Below, in pieces: positions 30,212 through 38,553 of a DNA stretch of 44,803 nt. Position numbers and translations under genes: made by a program. Below the pieces are notes generated by a model, which searched no databases, was not told the origin of the DNA, and saw only the letters and a program-made list of their open reading frames with translations. How positions within the stretch are numbered: the first letter of the stretch is position 1; every line of letters starts with the position of its first letter. Source of the stretch: a virus; the IMG/VR virus record IMGVR_UViG_3300020401_001045, positions 1 to 44,803 of that record; one strand, 5' to 3'.

Positions 30212-30793
30212 TTACCTCTTTTGAATGTTTCCACCAAATAGACTTGCACCTTTCATATCCAGTGCATTAACGGCCGTTCCTTTAGGAGTTTTCTTTTGAT
30301 CTGCTTTAGGAACACCCTTACCGTCTTTTTTTACTTTTGCATAAGCAGTTATAGGGTTTGCCACAGTTGCTATTGCACCTGCACTAGTGGCTCCTGGTGT
30401 AGCCGCTTCTTCAACGTCCATGCTTTGTGTAACTGCTTGTTGTTGTGCTGGTTGTTGTGCCGCTTGTTTTTTAGCACCTGCTTCTGCTTGTTTTACAAGC
30501 ATCATAAACTTGTTTCTTAATGTTGTATCTGCAAGTATAGTAGATAGTTGCTTGGCAAATGGAGCAATTTGTTTGGATAAGTTTCCTGTCAAAGCACCAC
30601 CTGAGGCAAGTTTATCTAAGCCTTTTGCCATCATTCCACCTGTACCTTTTCCACCCATCTTTTGAGCCGCCATTTTAGCACCTTGACCAACTTTTTGTGC
30701 AACCTGTTTTACTGCACCAGCCGCCTTTGTTGCAGGGGCCTGTTGTTGTGCTAATGGGTTTTCACGTACCTGTGTTATTTCTCTAAGTTTCAT
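30212..30793 (-). CDS. Ala/Gln-rich late protein with MKLREI leader, 193 aa
   Basis: Starts MKLREITQVRENPLAQ. The rest is low-complexity, with Ala/Gln-rich and Gly/Lys-rich stretches (AAQKMGGKGTGGMMAKGLDK; KKQAAQQPAQQQAVTQSMD) and a short helical centre (QLSTILADTTLRNKFMMLVK). It has the composition of an internal head protein or core protein. The leader resembles those of neighbouring genes. Function unknown. Confidence 0.65.
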   Translation of the reverse strand: MKLREITQVRENPLAQQQAPATKAAGAVKQVAQKVGQGAKMAAQKMGGKGTGGMMAKGLDKLASGGALTGNLSKQIAPFAKQLSTILADTTLRNKFMMLVKQAEAGAKKQAAQQPAQQQAVTQSMDVEEAATPGATSAGAIATVANPITAYAKVKKDGKGVPKADQKKTPKGTAVNALDMKGASLFGGNIQKR

Positions 30794-30797
30794 ACTA

Positions 30798-32267
30798 CTA
30801 TTTACCTTTTTTTGCCTTCCCTCTACGCATATTTAACTGCCATTGGGCCATGCGCCTCTTCTCTCCTGAACTAGATTTAGCAATCTTACTTAATTGGCTT
30901 ATGGATGCTCCTTTTGGTATTCCAACTCTCTTGCTAAGGCCCTTACGTCCAGGCTTCTTACCATCCGCAAAGTTCTCGCTCATTATGTTTTCCAAGTATG
31001 TGTCTACCATTTTTACCAAAGCATACTCGTGATCTAGCAGACGTAGTGCATCGTATCTATGATGGCCGTTGACAATACGTCCTCTGCGGTCAACAACTAT
31101 CGGTTTGTATTCATCTAATTGAACATCTCGATATTGTTTCGCTAGTTTTCTAAAGGATCTGTCTTTTTGTACTGGTATCATGAGAGCGACTTTCATTTTA
31201 CCTAGTTTGCCATCCACGTCTTTGGAATGTATTTGCGGAGGTGCGTCACCTTTAGTAGGTTCTGGGTCAAAGTTGTGGTCTTGATAACCACTTACATCAC
31301 CAACCTTATATCCTAATCTCTTAAGGTTGGAAATCATATGTTTCTTTTCTTTTTCACCTCCAAAGAAGTTTAACATAATATCTTGGTCACCCATATTAGC
31401 ATCATCTGGATTAGTTGTTGCTATGTTGGCCATATTACGTCCTAACTTCATAAAGTCGTAATCAGTTGCATCTGAATCAACTGAAACACTATTTTGTGGA
31501 AGTGGAATTAAGTCGCCTTCGGTTGCTGGTTTTTCAAAGTATTGTTTTAGACTACTTGCAGTTCTTTCGAACTTATGATCTTTATGTTTGAATCCAACTC
31601 CGCCTGCGCCTTCCCATTTCTTAACGTTTTGTCCAAAGTCATCAATTAAAATGTTTGGAGTGCCATCTTTTTGTTTTGCGTATGCTTGTTTGTTTGCAGT
31701 AATGATAACTTTCTTAGGTGGAAATGCTTTTAAATATTTCTCAACCCAAGCACGTTTATCAGGTTCTGCTCTTGGATCATCTGCTAAAGGAGCCGACAAA
31801 ATATTATACTCACCTTTTATGTCTTTGATAATAGATAATAGTTTGTTTGCATTTTTAGTAGGTTTTAAATTAAGCCAAAAGTCTTCGGTATCTCTTACTT
31901 TCTGTAATCCTGCTTCTACATCTTTTATTTGAAACCACTTTTTAACTTTCATTAGTTTAGTCCATGCACCAAAGAAGTCAACAAGCACACCATCCATATC
32001 AACAAATATTTCACTTGCACTTGATAATTCTAACTCTTTGGCTCTTACTTCATTTAGTTTGCTTTCTGCTAAACCTAAATTAAACAATGTGTTAGGACTA
32101 GAATTTTTTCTTGCTTTTTTATTAAGTTCTGGAGGACGACCGTCCTTATCAACTTTGAAGCCAAACTTTCCTGCTTCAATAGGAATTTGATTTACGCCAA
32201 CGTCAGGCGTAGTGTTTACACCTTTAACGATTCTTCCACCATGCTCATATAGTTGACGTAATTTCAT
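30798..32267 (-). CDS. Fusion: 5'(3')-deoxyribonucleotidase-like HAD domain plus ParB-like domain, 489 aa
   Basis: After the leader MKLRQLYEHGG and a linker of 75 residues, a HAD domain follows with VDMDGVLVDFFGAW (D90, D92) and ILIDDFGQNVKKWEGAGG (about 206-223), as in NT5C-type deoxyribonucleotidases. A ParB/Srx-like domain has KPIVVDRRGRIVNGHHRYDA (about 388-407). The C-terminus is basic with GASISQLSKIAKSSSGEKRR. Nucleotidase and ParB-like activities are family inference; the reason for the fusion is unknown. It lies in the cluster of genes with similar leaders. Confidence 0.8.
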   Translation of the reverse strand: MKLRQLYEHGGRIVKGVNTTPDVGVNQIPIEAGKFGFKVDKDGRPPELNKKARKNSSPNTLFNLGLAESKLNEVRAKELELSSASEIFVDMDGVLVDFFGAWTKLMKVKKWFQIKDVEAGLQKVRDTEDFWLNLKPTKNANKLLSIIKDIKGEYNILSAPLADDPRAEPDKRAWVEKYLKAFPPKKVIITANKQAYAKQKDGTPNILIDDFGQNVKKWEGAGGVGFKHKDHKFERTASSLKQYFEKPATEGDLIPLPQNSVSVDSDATDYDFMKLGRNMANIATTNPDDANMGDQDIMLNFFGGEKEKKHMISNLKRLGYKVGDVSGYQDHNFDPEPTKGDAPPQIHSKDVDGKLGKMKVALMIPVQKDRSFRKLAKQYRDVQLDEYKPIVVDRRGRIVNGHHRYDALRLLDHEYALVKMVDTYLENIMSENFADGKKPGRKGLSKRVGIPKGASISQLSKIAKSSSGEKRRMAQWQLNMRRGKAKKGK

Positions 32268-32268
32268 T

Positions 32269-32463
32269 TTACTTGATTAACTCACAGGTTTTTGCATCGG
32301 CTGTAAGTTCTTCACCTTTTTTGTGTAACCATATGTAAGAGTAAACAATTTGTCCATCTCCTGCTACGGTACATTTTTTACCTAGTTTAACACTTGGTGG
32401 AACAATGTGTCCACTACAAGATGCTAACATCAATCCTGTTAATAATATTGCTATTGTTTTCAT
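32269..32463 (-). CDS. Small lipoprotein, 64 aa
   Basis: MKTIAILLTGLMLASCSGH has a signal peptide with lipobox LASC (C16), so the mature protein should be lipid-anchored in the periplasm or outer membrane. Three further Cys-containing stretches (KCTVAGDG, KTCELIK) could form a disulfide. Beta-rich remainder. The stop lies 2 nt before the next gene. Role unknown. Confidence 0.75.
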   Translation of the reverse strand: MKTIAILLTGLMLASCSGHIVPPSVKLGKKCTVAGDGQIVYSYIWLHKKGEELTADAKTCELIK

Positions 32464-32678
32464 TTTTTCCTTCCTCTAAAACCTGGAACGCCCTGCATAT
32501 ATGGTCTTCCAAACCATAACTTGAACCACTCTGAGTCACCAGGTTTCAAACCTAGTTCTCTTTCTTTTTGCTTGAGAGCAGTTGCAGTATGACTAATATT
32601 GATATCTTCAGCGGTAACTGGACGTTGTCCTTTATATTCTGGGATACCTGCTAATTTTTTTAAATCCGCGATATCCAT
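32460..32678 (-). CDS. Conserved hypothetical protein, 72 aa
   Basis: Starts MDIADLKKLAGIPEYKGQ, a leader-like helix typical of small marine phage proteins (x-L-x-x-L-A-G-I), and ends in a basic tail (MQGVPGFRGRKK). The middle is EDINISHTATALKQKERELG. It overlaps the lipoprotein gene by ATGA. Function unknown. Confidence 0.6.
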   Translation of the reverse strand: MDIADLKKLAGIPEYKGQRPVTAEDINISHTATALKQKERELGLKPGDSEWFKLWFGRPYMQGVPGFRGRKK

Positions 32679-32679
32679 T

Positions 32680-33564
32680 TTACCTCGCCTTTCTTATTTC
32701 TGCTTTTAATCCCAAATTTTTAAACAAAGTGTATGCAGTCTGTACACTTGTTAATGCTTTTTTAATTTCATCTATGTAGTCTGGATTATCATCTACTTTA
32801 CGCATGAACTTTTTAGCATTAATAGGATCAACAAAAAGTAAATTACCTGAGTATGCCGCTCCTGGTTTGTAGAAACTTAAGAAATGTTCTTTGCCATCTG
32901 TCCTAGCCGCAATCCAATCTAAAACTTTAAGTTTGTTTGGATCTTGCAGTTTAGGATCTGCATTATCAACTTCTTTACTTTTAAAAATATTTAATTCATT
33001 TACATCTTCACCGAGTATAGTTGACAAGTTGTCAAACATTTTCTTGGCGTAAGGTTGTGCTGATTTAGTAACTCCTTTACTAAACGCATCAAAATCATTA
33101 TCTTGTACTGCTTTTCTTAATTTACTTGCACTCATACCTGAGGCATCTTCCGCATCTGGATTTCTTGATAGTCTTTCAAACTTTATTTCTTCAAATTCAA
33201 AGAAACCATGTGCTGACTTTTGTCCGTTATACTTTTCTAAAAGAGAACCTAACTTATCTTCACCTTCAAAAAAAGTTACACTTCTATATCCTCTTCCATA
33301 CAGATCACTAGCCGCAAACATTATATTTTTAGCAAGTTCTATTTTAATATCGGGGAAACTTTTCCTTGCCCAATCTAATTTTTCATTTGGGTTAAGTGGA
33401 TCTGTTGGAAGTTTTGCTGGTCTGTCTGTTAAAAATAAAATAGCATCGCCTGGACCTTGCCTAACTGCTTCGACAAGCAATCCGTGACCAGTTGTTGCAG
33501 GATTTAATCTGCCTAATGCAAAACTGACACTTTTGTTCGGTGATGTTATTTCCCTTAAACGCAT
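32680..33564 (-). CDS. Cytidylyltransferase-like nucleotidyltransferase with MRLREI leader, 294 aa
   Basis: After MRLREITSPNKS comes SFALGRLNPATTGHGLLVEA with the GRxNPxTxGH motif (18-27) of the nucleotidylyltransferase superfamily. SGMSASKLRKAV (142-153) corresponds to the ISSTxIR-like phosphate-binding motif. The C-terminal 100 residues are an extra domain. Such enzymes transfer an adenylyl or cytidylyl group, as in NMN adenylyltransferases; the substrate here is unknown. It lies among genes with similar N-terminal leaders. Confidence 0.8.
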   Translation of the reverse strand: MRLREITSPNKSVSFALGRLNPATTGHGLLVEAVRQGPGDAILFLTDRPAKLPTDPLNPNEKLDWARKSFPDIKIELAKNIMFAASDLYGRGYRSVTFFEGEDKLGSLLEKYNGQKSAHGFFEFEEIKFERLSRNPDAEDASGMSASKLRKAVQDNDFDAFSKGVTKSAQPYAKKMFDNLSTILGEDVNELNIFKSKEVDNADPKLQDPNKLKVLDWIAARTDGKEHFLSFYKPGAAYSGNLLFVDPINAKKFMRKVDDNPDYIDEIKKALTSVQTAYTLFKNLGLKAEIRKAR

Positions 33565-33566
33565 TT

Positions 33567-33902
33567 TTAATATTCGCCTTTTTTAACTTCTTCTAGTTCT
33601 TCGTTATATATTTCTTGTACTAAAGCATCTTTATCTTCTTTTGTCAATAACTCTGTAGGGGATTTGATAATATCGTATTTTTGACAATAGTGTTGTATTG
33701 CTTTTTCTACCATTTCCTTGACGCCTTCCATGTTGTGGTCGCCTTTATCATAGTTGTCTTTTAGATTAGCCATACAAGGGAAGTACATTTTTCTATAAAA
33801 CATTGGGTCATCACGCATATGACATTTTAAGTCATCGATTATATCATAACCAATGTCTTCTTTTTTGTCTATGTCAATGTCTGTAAACTCTTTAAGTTTC
33901 AT
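33567..33902 (-). CDS. Conserved hypothetical protein with MKLKEF leader, 111 aa
   Basis: Starts MKLKEFTDIDIDKKEDIGYD, then a helical domain (DDLKCHMRDDPMFYRKMYFP; DKGDHNMEGVKEMVEKAIQH). The stretch DDPxFYRKxYFPxM is a pattern of marine T4-like phage hypotheticals. The acidic C-terminus (VQEIYNEELEEVKKGEY) is helical. Function unknown. Confidence 0.65.
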   Translation of the reverse strand: MKLKEFTDIDIDKKEDIGYDIIDDLKCHMRDDPMFYRKMYFPCMANLKDNYDKGDHNMEGVKEMVEKAIQHYCQKYDIIKSPTELLTKEDKDALVQEIYNEELEEVKKGEY

Positions 33903-33903
33903 C

Positions 33904-34263
33904 TTACCACTTTCTACAAGACCAATATCTTGCTTTTGTTCTTGGACCAGGATTATCGCAGTTATGTCTTGCTCTAAAACTTCTACGTCTTGCTGGATTT
34001 GATTTTTTAATCTTCATGTTTGGATCACCAAAGTTAACTTTTTTAACGTTTTTTGTCTTTGGATCTTTGACGTAAACTTTAAACTTCTTAACATCGCCTC
34101 TCATTGGCTTGCCTAGTTTAACTTTACGGCCTTGATATTCTGCTTCATCTACAATATCATCATCGTTGAACCATAATTCGCCGTATGCTTCATAGAAGTC
34201 ATCACCGTCGTATGTTTCTTCTTTGTATATTGACTCTGAAAGATATTCTTTAAAATTCTTCAT
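33904..34263 (-). CDS. Conserved phage protein with CTS-like leader, 119 aa
   Basis: Starts at ATG 34263 (AAGGGGA upstream); an ATG at 34296 is also in frame but lacks a site. The leader MKNFKEYLSES resembles the capsid-targeting peptide of T4 internal proteins. The body GRKVKLGKPMRGDVKKFKVY, VKKVNFGDPNMKIKKSNPAR and RRSFRARHNCDNPGPRTKAR is a widespread phage domain. A GATAAATA box precedes the gene. It is probably a late head-associated protein (inference). Confidence 0.75.
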   Translation of the reverse strand: MKNFKEYLSESIYKEETYDGDDFYEAYGELWFNDDDIVDEAEYQGRKVKLGKPMRGDVKKFKVYVKDPKTKNVKKVNFGDPNMKIKKSNPARRRSFRARHNCDNPGPRTKARYWSCRKW

Positions 34264-34286
34264 AGCGATATTCCCCTTATATAGAG

Positions 34287-34294
34287 TATTTATC
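34287..34294 (-). promoter_or_regulatory. T4-like late promoter box GATAAATA
   Basis: The minus strand reads GATAAATA, 7 of 8 to TATAAATA, 23 nt before the ATG at 34263, in a 43-nt gap between genes. Confidence 0.6.
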
Positions 34295-34306
34295 ACTATA
34301 TAGTAA

Positions 34307-34573
34307 CTAGACTGATATTTCTATATCGAAGTTATCGTACCCTAGATCGAAGAATTTGTTGGCAATATGCTCCGCTAACTTGTTGGATTCGTCCTCATCT
34401 AATGCAAAATGAGTGTCAATAGTAAGCACGGTCTTGCCACCTGTGGTATCGTATGCTGAGTATGTAGTTTCTTCTTCAACAAGTGGTAAAGTAGCACCAT
34501 TAAGCACTGATTCTACTGCTATATCGTCTATTTCTTCTTTCTTGTCGAATACAATGTTAATAAAATGGCTCAT
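34307..34573 (-). CDS. Conserved hypothetical protein, 88 aa
   Basis: Acidic alpha/beta protein with FINIVFDKKEEIDDIAVESV and VLTIDTHFALDEDESNKLAE. The order suggests a small ferredoxin-like fold with a C-terminal strand (DNFDIEISV). ATG 34573 with little spacing from the next gene. No known function. Confidence 0.6.
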   Translation of the reverse strand: MSHFINIVFDKKEEIDDIAVESVLNGATLPLVEEETTYSAYDTTGGKTVLTIDTHFALDEDESNKLAEHIANKFFDLGYDNFDIEISV

Positions 34574-34581
34574 AATTATCC

Positions 34582-34923
34582 TTAATGATTCAATAATACA
34601 CTTGTTATACTACCAGCAGTATATGATAACTTGGCTCTTATGTATGTATAATTGCCTGTAAAGTTAGCATAGACGCTCTTTGTAGCACTTGTTTCAGTAA
34701 ATTCATGCACAGTAAACCAATCACTATCAGTAGGAGTAGTAGCAAGTGTACCTTGTATAGTAATTGTACCTACAAAGTCAGTGTACGTTGCTTGTACCGT
34801 GTGTACACCGTCTGCTCTACCATAATAACCATCACCCTTGAAGTTATCTCCAGTCACAGATTGAACTGTACTGTCACCTGGGTGTGTGTTTGCTGATAAA
34901 ATTATTTCACTATTGCTCTGCAT
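34582..34923 (-). CDS. Beta-rich virion-like protein, 113 aa
   Basis: Ser/Thr-rich with alternating beta strands: SNSEIILSANTHPGDSTVQS, QATYTDFVGTITIQGTLATT and FTGNYTYIRAKLSYTAGSIT. The pattern resembles short beta-sandwich proteins of marine T4-like virions. A GATAAATA box ends 5 nt before the start, which supports late expression. Structural role is inference. Confidence 0.65.
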   Translation of the reverse strand: MQSNSEIILSANTHPGDSTVQSVTGDNFKGDGYYGRADGVHTVQATYTDFVGTITIQGTLATTPTDSDWFTVHEFTETSATKSVYANFTGNYTYIRAKLSYTAGSITSVLLNH

Positions 34924-34928
34924 AGTAT

Positions 34929-34936
34929 TATTTATC
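34929..34936 (-). promoter_or_regulatory. T4-like late promoter box GATAAATA (very close to start)
   Basis: The minus strand reads GATAAATA, ending 5 nt before the ATG at 34923. With T4 late start-site spacing, the transcript start would fall at about the ATG, so the mRNA may be leaderless, or the box may serve another downstream start. Confidence 0.5.
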
Positions 34937-34941
34937 TTAAT

Positions 34942-37182
34942 CTATGCTTCTACGAGTTTTGTTTCTTTGACCTGTAAGTCTATCTTACCATCAGTTACGT
35001 TTATGTGCAGTTTGCCACCCTTTTTAAGAGCACCAAATAGCACCATTTTACTTAGGTCAGTTTTAATCTCTTTGTCAATTACTCTTTGCAATGGTCTTGC
35101 ACCCATTTTAGCATCAAATCCTTTATCTACCAAATAGTCTATTGCTTGATCATCTATGGTTACATCAACATTTTTCTCGACTAGCATATTCTTAAGTTCA
35201 AGTAAGAACTTACCAACGATTTTAATCATTATATTCTTCTCTAATTTACCAAATGCAATTACACCATCAAGTCTATTCCTAAACTCTGGAGCAAAGAAAC
35301 GTTTAAGTTCTGTATCTTCATAGTCTACATCAAGATCTTGATTGAAGCCGATCGCATTTTTCTCAGCCTGTTCTGCACCTAAGTTTGTGGTTAGGATTAA
35401 AACTGAATTCCTTGCGTCGGCTTCCTTACCGTTGCTACCAGTAATTCTTCCGTTATCCATAATTTGTAAAAGGATAGTTGAAACATCTGGGTGTGCTTTT
35501 TCTACTTCATCAAGTAGTAATACACAGTTAGGATGTTCTTGTAATTTTGTAATTAATAGTCCTGCATTTTCTTCATATCCAACATATCCTGGAGGAGAAC
35601 CAATCAGTTTTGCTACTGCGTGTTTCTCTTGATACTCAGACATATCAAATCTAACAAGTTTAACTGACAATTCTTCTGCAAGTCTTTTAGCAGTTTCAGT
35701 TTTACCTACTCCTGTTGGACCCATAAACACAAAAGAACCTACAGGCTTGTTATCAACTTTAAGTCCTGCTTGGGCAACAAGTATCTTCTCTACAATCTCG
35801 TCAATTGCTTTCTCTTGACCAAACACAACCTTTTTAAGATTCTTATCAAGGTTAGCCAAGTTACTTGTTTCTTTTTGTTGTACTTGTTCTGGTGGAAGTT
35901 TAACTGCTTTTGCAAGTTCAAATTGTATTTCTTCTGCATCTACAATCTTATCGCCTTCAACTTTCTTTAATTTAAATCTAGCACAGGCCAAATCAATCAA
36001 GTCAATTGCTTTATCTGGAAGTTTCTTATCACTTTGATACTTAACCGAAAGTTTAATTGCATTATGTAATGCTTCTTCAGTAATATTAACTGCATGATAG
36101 TCTTCATAATACTTCTTTATACCTTTAAGTATATCTAGTGTTACTTCATTTGTAGGTTCATCAACACTTATTCTTTGGAATCTACGCATCAATGCTCTAT
36201 CTTTTTCAAAATACTTTCTATATTCTTCCCAAGTTGTTGAAGCAATAACTTTAATGTCACCTTTACCTAATGCTGGTTTCAACATATTTGCAAGATCAGT
36301 TGAACTGTTTTGTCCTCCTGCACCTGCACCACTTATCATGTGTGCTTCGTCTATGAACACAATAGTTTTACCTTGTTTTTTAATACCTGCCATTACTAAT
36401 TTGAAACGTTCTTCAAAGTCACCTCTGTATTTAGAACCAGCCAACATGGCACTTATATCTAAATTGTAAACTTTGTACTCTTGTAAAAATTCTGGAACTG
36501 CTTTATTAACAATATTAAATGCTAAACCTTCTGCAATAGCAGTCTTACCAACACCTGGATCACCTACTAATAAAACGTTGCTCTTTTGTCTACGTCCTAA
36601 TGCTAATGCAATAGATTCTAACTCTTCATTACGTCCAATAACAGGATCAATTTTGTTAGATGTTACTTCTTTGTTAAGATCTGATGTGTATTCTCTTAAT
36701 GCTCTAAGAGCCACACCTCTTAATTCTTCATCTTCGTATTGTGCATCAACTTCGCTACTAATATACTCGGCAAATTTTTCTTTCTCTACTCCACACTTTG
36801 TCATATGGTAGTATGCCCAAGACTTTTTCTCGTTCAATACACTAATGAATACATCTGTAATTTCTATTAAGTGCCTACCACTAAACAAAACCTGTGTAAA
36901 TGCTCTGTTCAAAACTCTTTCAACAGTTGCAGTCTTTTTAGGTTTGAATTTAGTTGCAGTAGTTTTAAGATCTTCACAGTCGGGCCCTTTTAAATATGCT
37001 TCAAGGCCAGTTTTCATTGCTTTGACATCAACACCATAACCGTCTACTATCTTTTCAAAGTTGTCAACACACAACATTGCATAGACCATATGCTCTAAAG
37101 TTACGTATTCATGCTTTAACTTCTTAGCATCACCTAATGCTTTATCAAAAACTAACTGTAATCCTTCACTTGGTTCTACCAT
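34942..37182 (-). CDS. clpA: ClpA-like AAA+ unfoldase
   Basis: 746 aa, near E. coli ClpA (758 aa). An N-domain (EGLQLVFDKALGDAKKLKHE; EYVTLEHMVYAML) is followed by D1 with GDPGVGKT (207-214) and FIDEAHMISGAG (276-287), and D2 with GPTGVGKT (488-495) and LLLDEVEKAHPD (555-566). The ClpP-docking loop IGF (611-613) is present in NAIGFNQDL, and the arginine finger is in APEFRNRLDG. It should unfold substrates and feed them to a host ClpP. The ATG overlaps def by 7 nt. Probably transcribed from the dnaJ promoter. Confidence 0.95.
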   Translation of the reverse strand: MVEPSEGLQLVFDKALGDAKKLKHEYVTLEHMVYAMLCVDNFEKIVDGYGVDVKAMKTGLEAYLKGPDCEDLKTTATKFKPKKTATVERVLNRAFTQVLFSGRHLIEITDVFISVLNEKKSWAYYHMTKCGVEKEKFAEYISSEVDAQYEDEELRGVALRALREYTSDLNKEVTSNKIDPVIGRNEELESIALALGRRQKSNVLLVGDPGVGKTAIAEGLAFNIVNKAVPEFLQEYKVYNLDISAMLAGSKYRGDFEERFKLVMAGIKKQGKTIVFIDEAHMISGAGAGGQNSSTDLANMLKPALGKGDIKVIASTTWEEYRKYFEKDRALMRRFQRISVDEPTNEVTLDILKGIKKYYEDYHAVNITEEALHNAIKLSVKYQSDKKLPDKAIDLIDLACARFKLKKVEGDKIVDAEEIQFELAKAVKLPPEQVQQKETSNLANLDKNLKKVVFGQEKAIDEIVEKILVAQAGLKVDNKPVGSFVFMGPTGVGKTETAKRLAEELSVKLVRFDMSEYQEKHAVAKLIGSPPGYVGYEENAGLLITKLQEHPNCVLLLDEVEKAHPDVSTILLQIMDNGRITGSNGKEADARNSVLILTTNLGAEQAEKNAIGFNQDLDVDYEDTELKRFFAPEFRNRLDGVIAFGKLEKNIMIKIVGKFLLELKNMLVEKNVDVTIDDQAIDYLVDKGFDAKMGARPLQRVIDKEIKTDLSKMVLFGALKKGGKLHINVTDGKIDLQVKETKLVEA

Positions 37183-37700
37183 TTAATATCCACCTTATAT
37201 TTTTTAAATAATTTCTTCTGCTTCTTCTTTGCCATTTCTAATCTTAACTTGCTTACTCTGTCGGTAAAGTTAATACCATACAAGTGATCATATTCATGAC
37301 CAAAGATTCTAGCATTCCAACCTAATAACTCTATTTTACATTCTTTTTTGTCTAAGTCAAGATACTCTACTACCAAACCCTTGGGTCTGTTTACCTTTAA
37401 GTATAGTCCAGGGTAACTTAAACAACCTTCAACTCCTAGTTCCATGTCTTCAGTAACTGCTTCTATCTTTGGATTGATAAGTGCTATTGGTTTTTCGTCT
37501 TCGTGATCTTTTAAACCAGTTGGCTTTATAATAAAGATTTGTGCATCAAGTTCAACTTGATTAGCGGCTAAACCAACACCGTTACTTTTTTCCATAATGC
37601 CAATCATTTCTTTGCTTACTAAATGAGGATCATGTGTAGTAAAGTCAAAAGGTTTAACCTTTTTCTCTAACCATTTATTAGGATGATAAATTAGTTTCAT
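37176..37700 (-). CDS. def: Peptide deformylase
   Basis: 174 aa. The three motifs are GVGLAANQ (41-48), EGCLS (91-95; C93 binds the metal) and HEYDH (135-139). The enzyme removes the formyl group from the N-terminal Met of new proteins. Phage deformylases are known in T4-like marine phages. The C-terminus is a Lys-rich helix. It overlaps dnaJ by 23 nt upstream and clpA by 7 nt downstream, so the three appear as one operon. Confidence 0.95.
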   Translation of the reverse strand: MKLIYHPNKWLEKKVKPFDFTTHDPHLVSKEMIGIMEKSNGVGLAANQVELDAQIFIIKPTGLKDHEDEKPIALINPKIEAVTEDMELGVEGCLSYPGLYLKVNRPKGLVVEYLDLDKKECKIELLGWNARIFGHEYDHLYGINFTDRVSKLRLEMAKKKQKKLFKKYKVDIKW

Positions 37701-38547
37701 TTTTAATCTTCTGTAATATTTCTTTCTGTGGTTCTGTTAAATTTTTTGGAACTACTCCGTTGAGCCTTAAGAATATATTGCCTTTCGCACCAGTACGATA
37801 GTCAGGAAGTCCTGCACCTGATAAACTCATTGTTGTTCCAGGTTGTGTGCCCGCCGGTACATTAATATTTAACTCTCTACCTTCAGGAGTACTTAAAGAT
37901 ACGGTTGTTCCGCACATTAAATCAAATATGTTTAAATTTTTGGTAGTCTCTAAATTTAAACCATGTACATCAAACTCTGGGTGTCTTCTATATCTTACTC
38001 TAACTATTAAATCCCCTCGTGGAAGTTGTGTAATTGAATCATCACCTAGTCCTCCAAATCTAATATTATCGCCTGCTTTTGCACCAACGGGTATATCTAT
38101 ATTAACAGTTTGTTCTTTACCTGTGTGTGTTCTAAATGTAGCAATAACACCTTTGCCTTTGTAAACATCTTGTAAGTCTATGTCACAAGCAATAGTAATA
38201 TCTCTGTTCTTTACTTGTCTTTGTCTTTGGAATGGAGAATTGCCTCCAAAAAAAGATGCAAATACATCTTCAAATCCTTGGCCATTACCCATATTAAAAT
38301 GAAATTGTTGTCCGCCCATGTTTGGATTGAATCCTGCCTGTTGCGGATCAGCAGTTCCAAACTGATCATACATCTGTTTCTTTTCTGGATTACTTAATAC
38401 TTGATATGCTTCGTTTATTTCTTTGAATTTGGTATCATCGCCACCTGTGCGATCAGGATGGTGTTGCATACTTTGTTTTTTGTATGCTTTCTTTATATCA
38501 GTATCTGATGCGTTTCGTGAAACGCCTAAAAGGTCGTAATAATCCAT
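37678..38547 (-). CDS. dnaJ: DnaJ-like co-chaperone (CbpA-type, no zinc domain)
   Basis: 289 aa. J domain DYYDLLGVSRNASDTDIKKA with HPD (30-32), a Gly/Phe/Asn-rich linker (about 75-110), then two C-terminal beta domains (ITIACDIDLQDVYKGKG; VRVRYRRHPEFDVHGLN). The zinc-finger Cys repeats of class A DnaJ are absent, so it is CbpA/DnaJB-like. It would direct host DnaK to substrates. A promoter lies so that transcription would start at the ATG itself; no ribosome binding site is seen. Confidence 0.95.
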   Translation of the reverse strand: MDYYDLLGVSRNASDTDIKKAYKKQSMQHHPDRTGGDDTKFKEINEAYQVLSNPEKKQMYDQFGTADPQQAGFNPNMGGQQFHFNMGNGQGFEDVFASFFGGNSPFQRQRQVKNRDITIACDIDLQDVYKGKGVIATFRTHTGKEQTVNIDIPVGAKAGDNIRFGGLGDDSITQLPRGDLIVRVRYRRHPEFDVHGLNLETTKNLNIFDLMCGTTVSLSTPEGRELNINVPAGTQPGTTMSLSGAGLPDYRTGAKGNIFLRLNGVVPKNLTEPQKEILQKIKNETNLSS

Positions 38548-38553
38548 AGTAAT

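Noticed and set aside
33021-33035. Palindrome TTGACAA-G-TTGTCAA
   Set aside because: It lies inside the nucleotidyltransferase coding region without a properly placed -10, so a promoter or operator role has no support.
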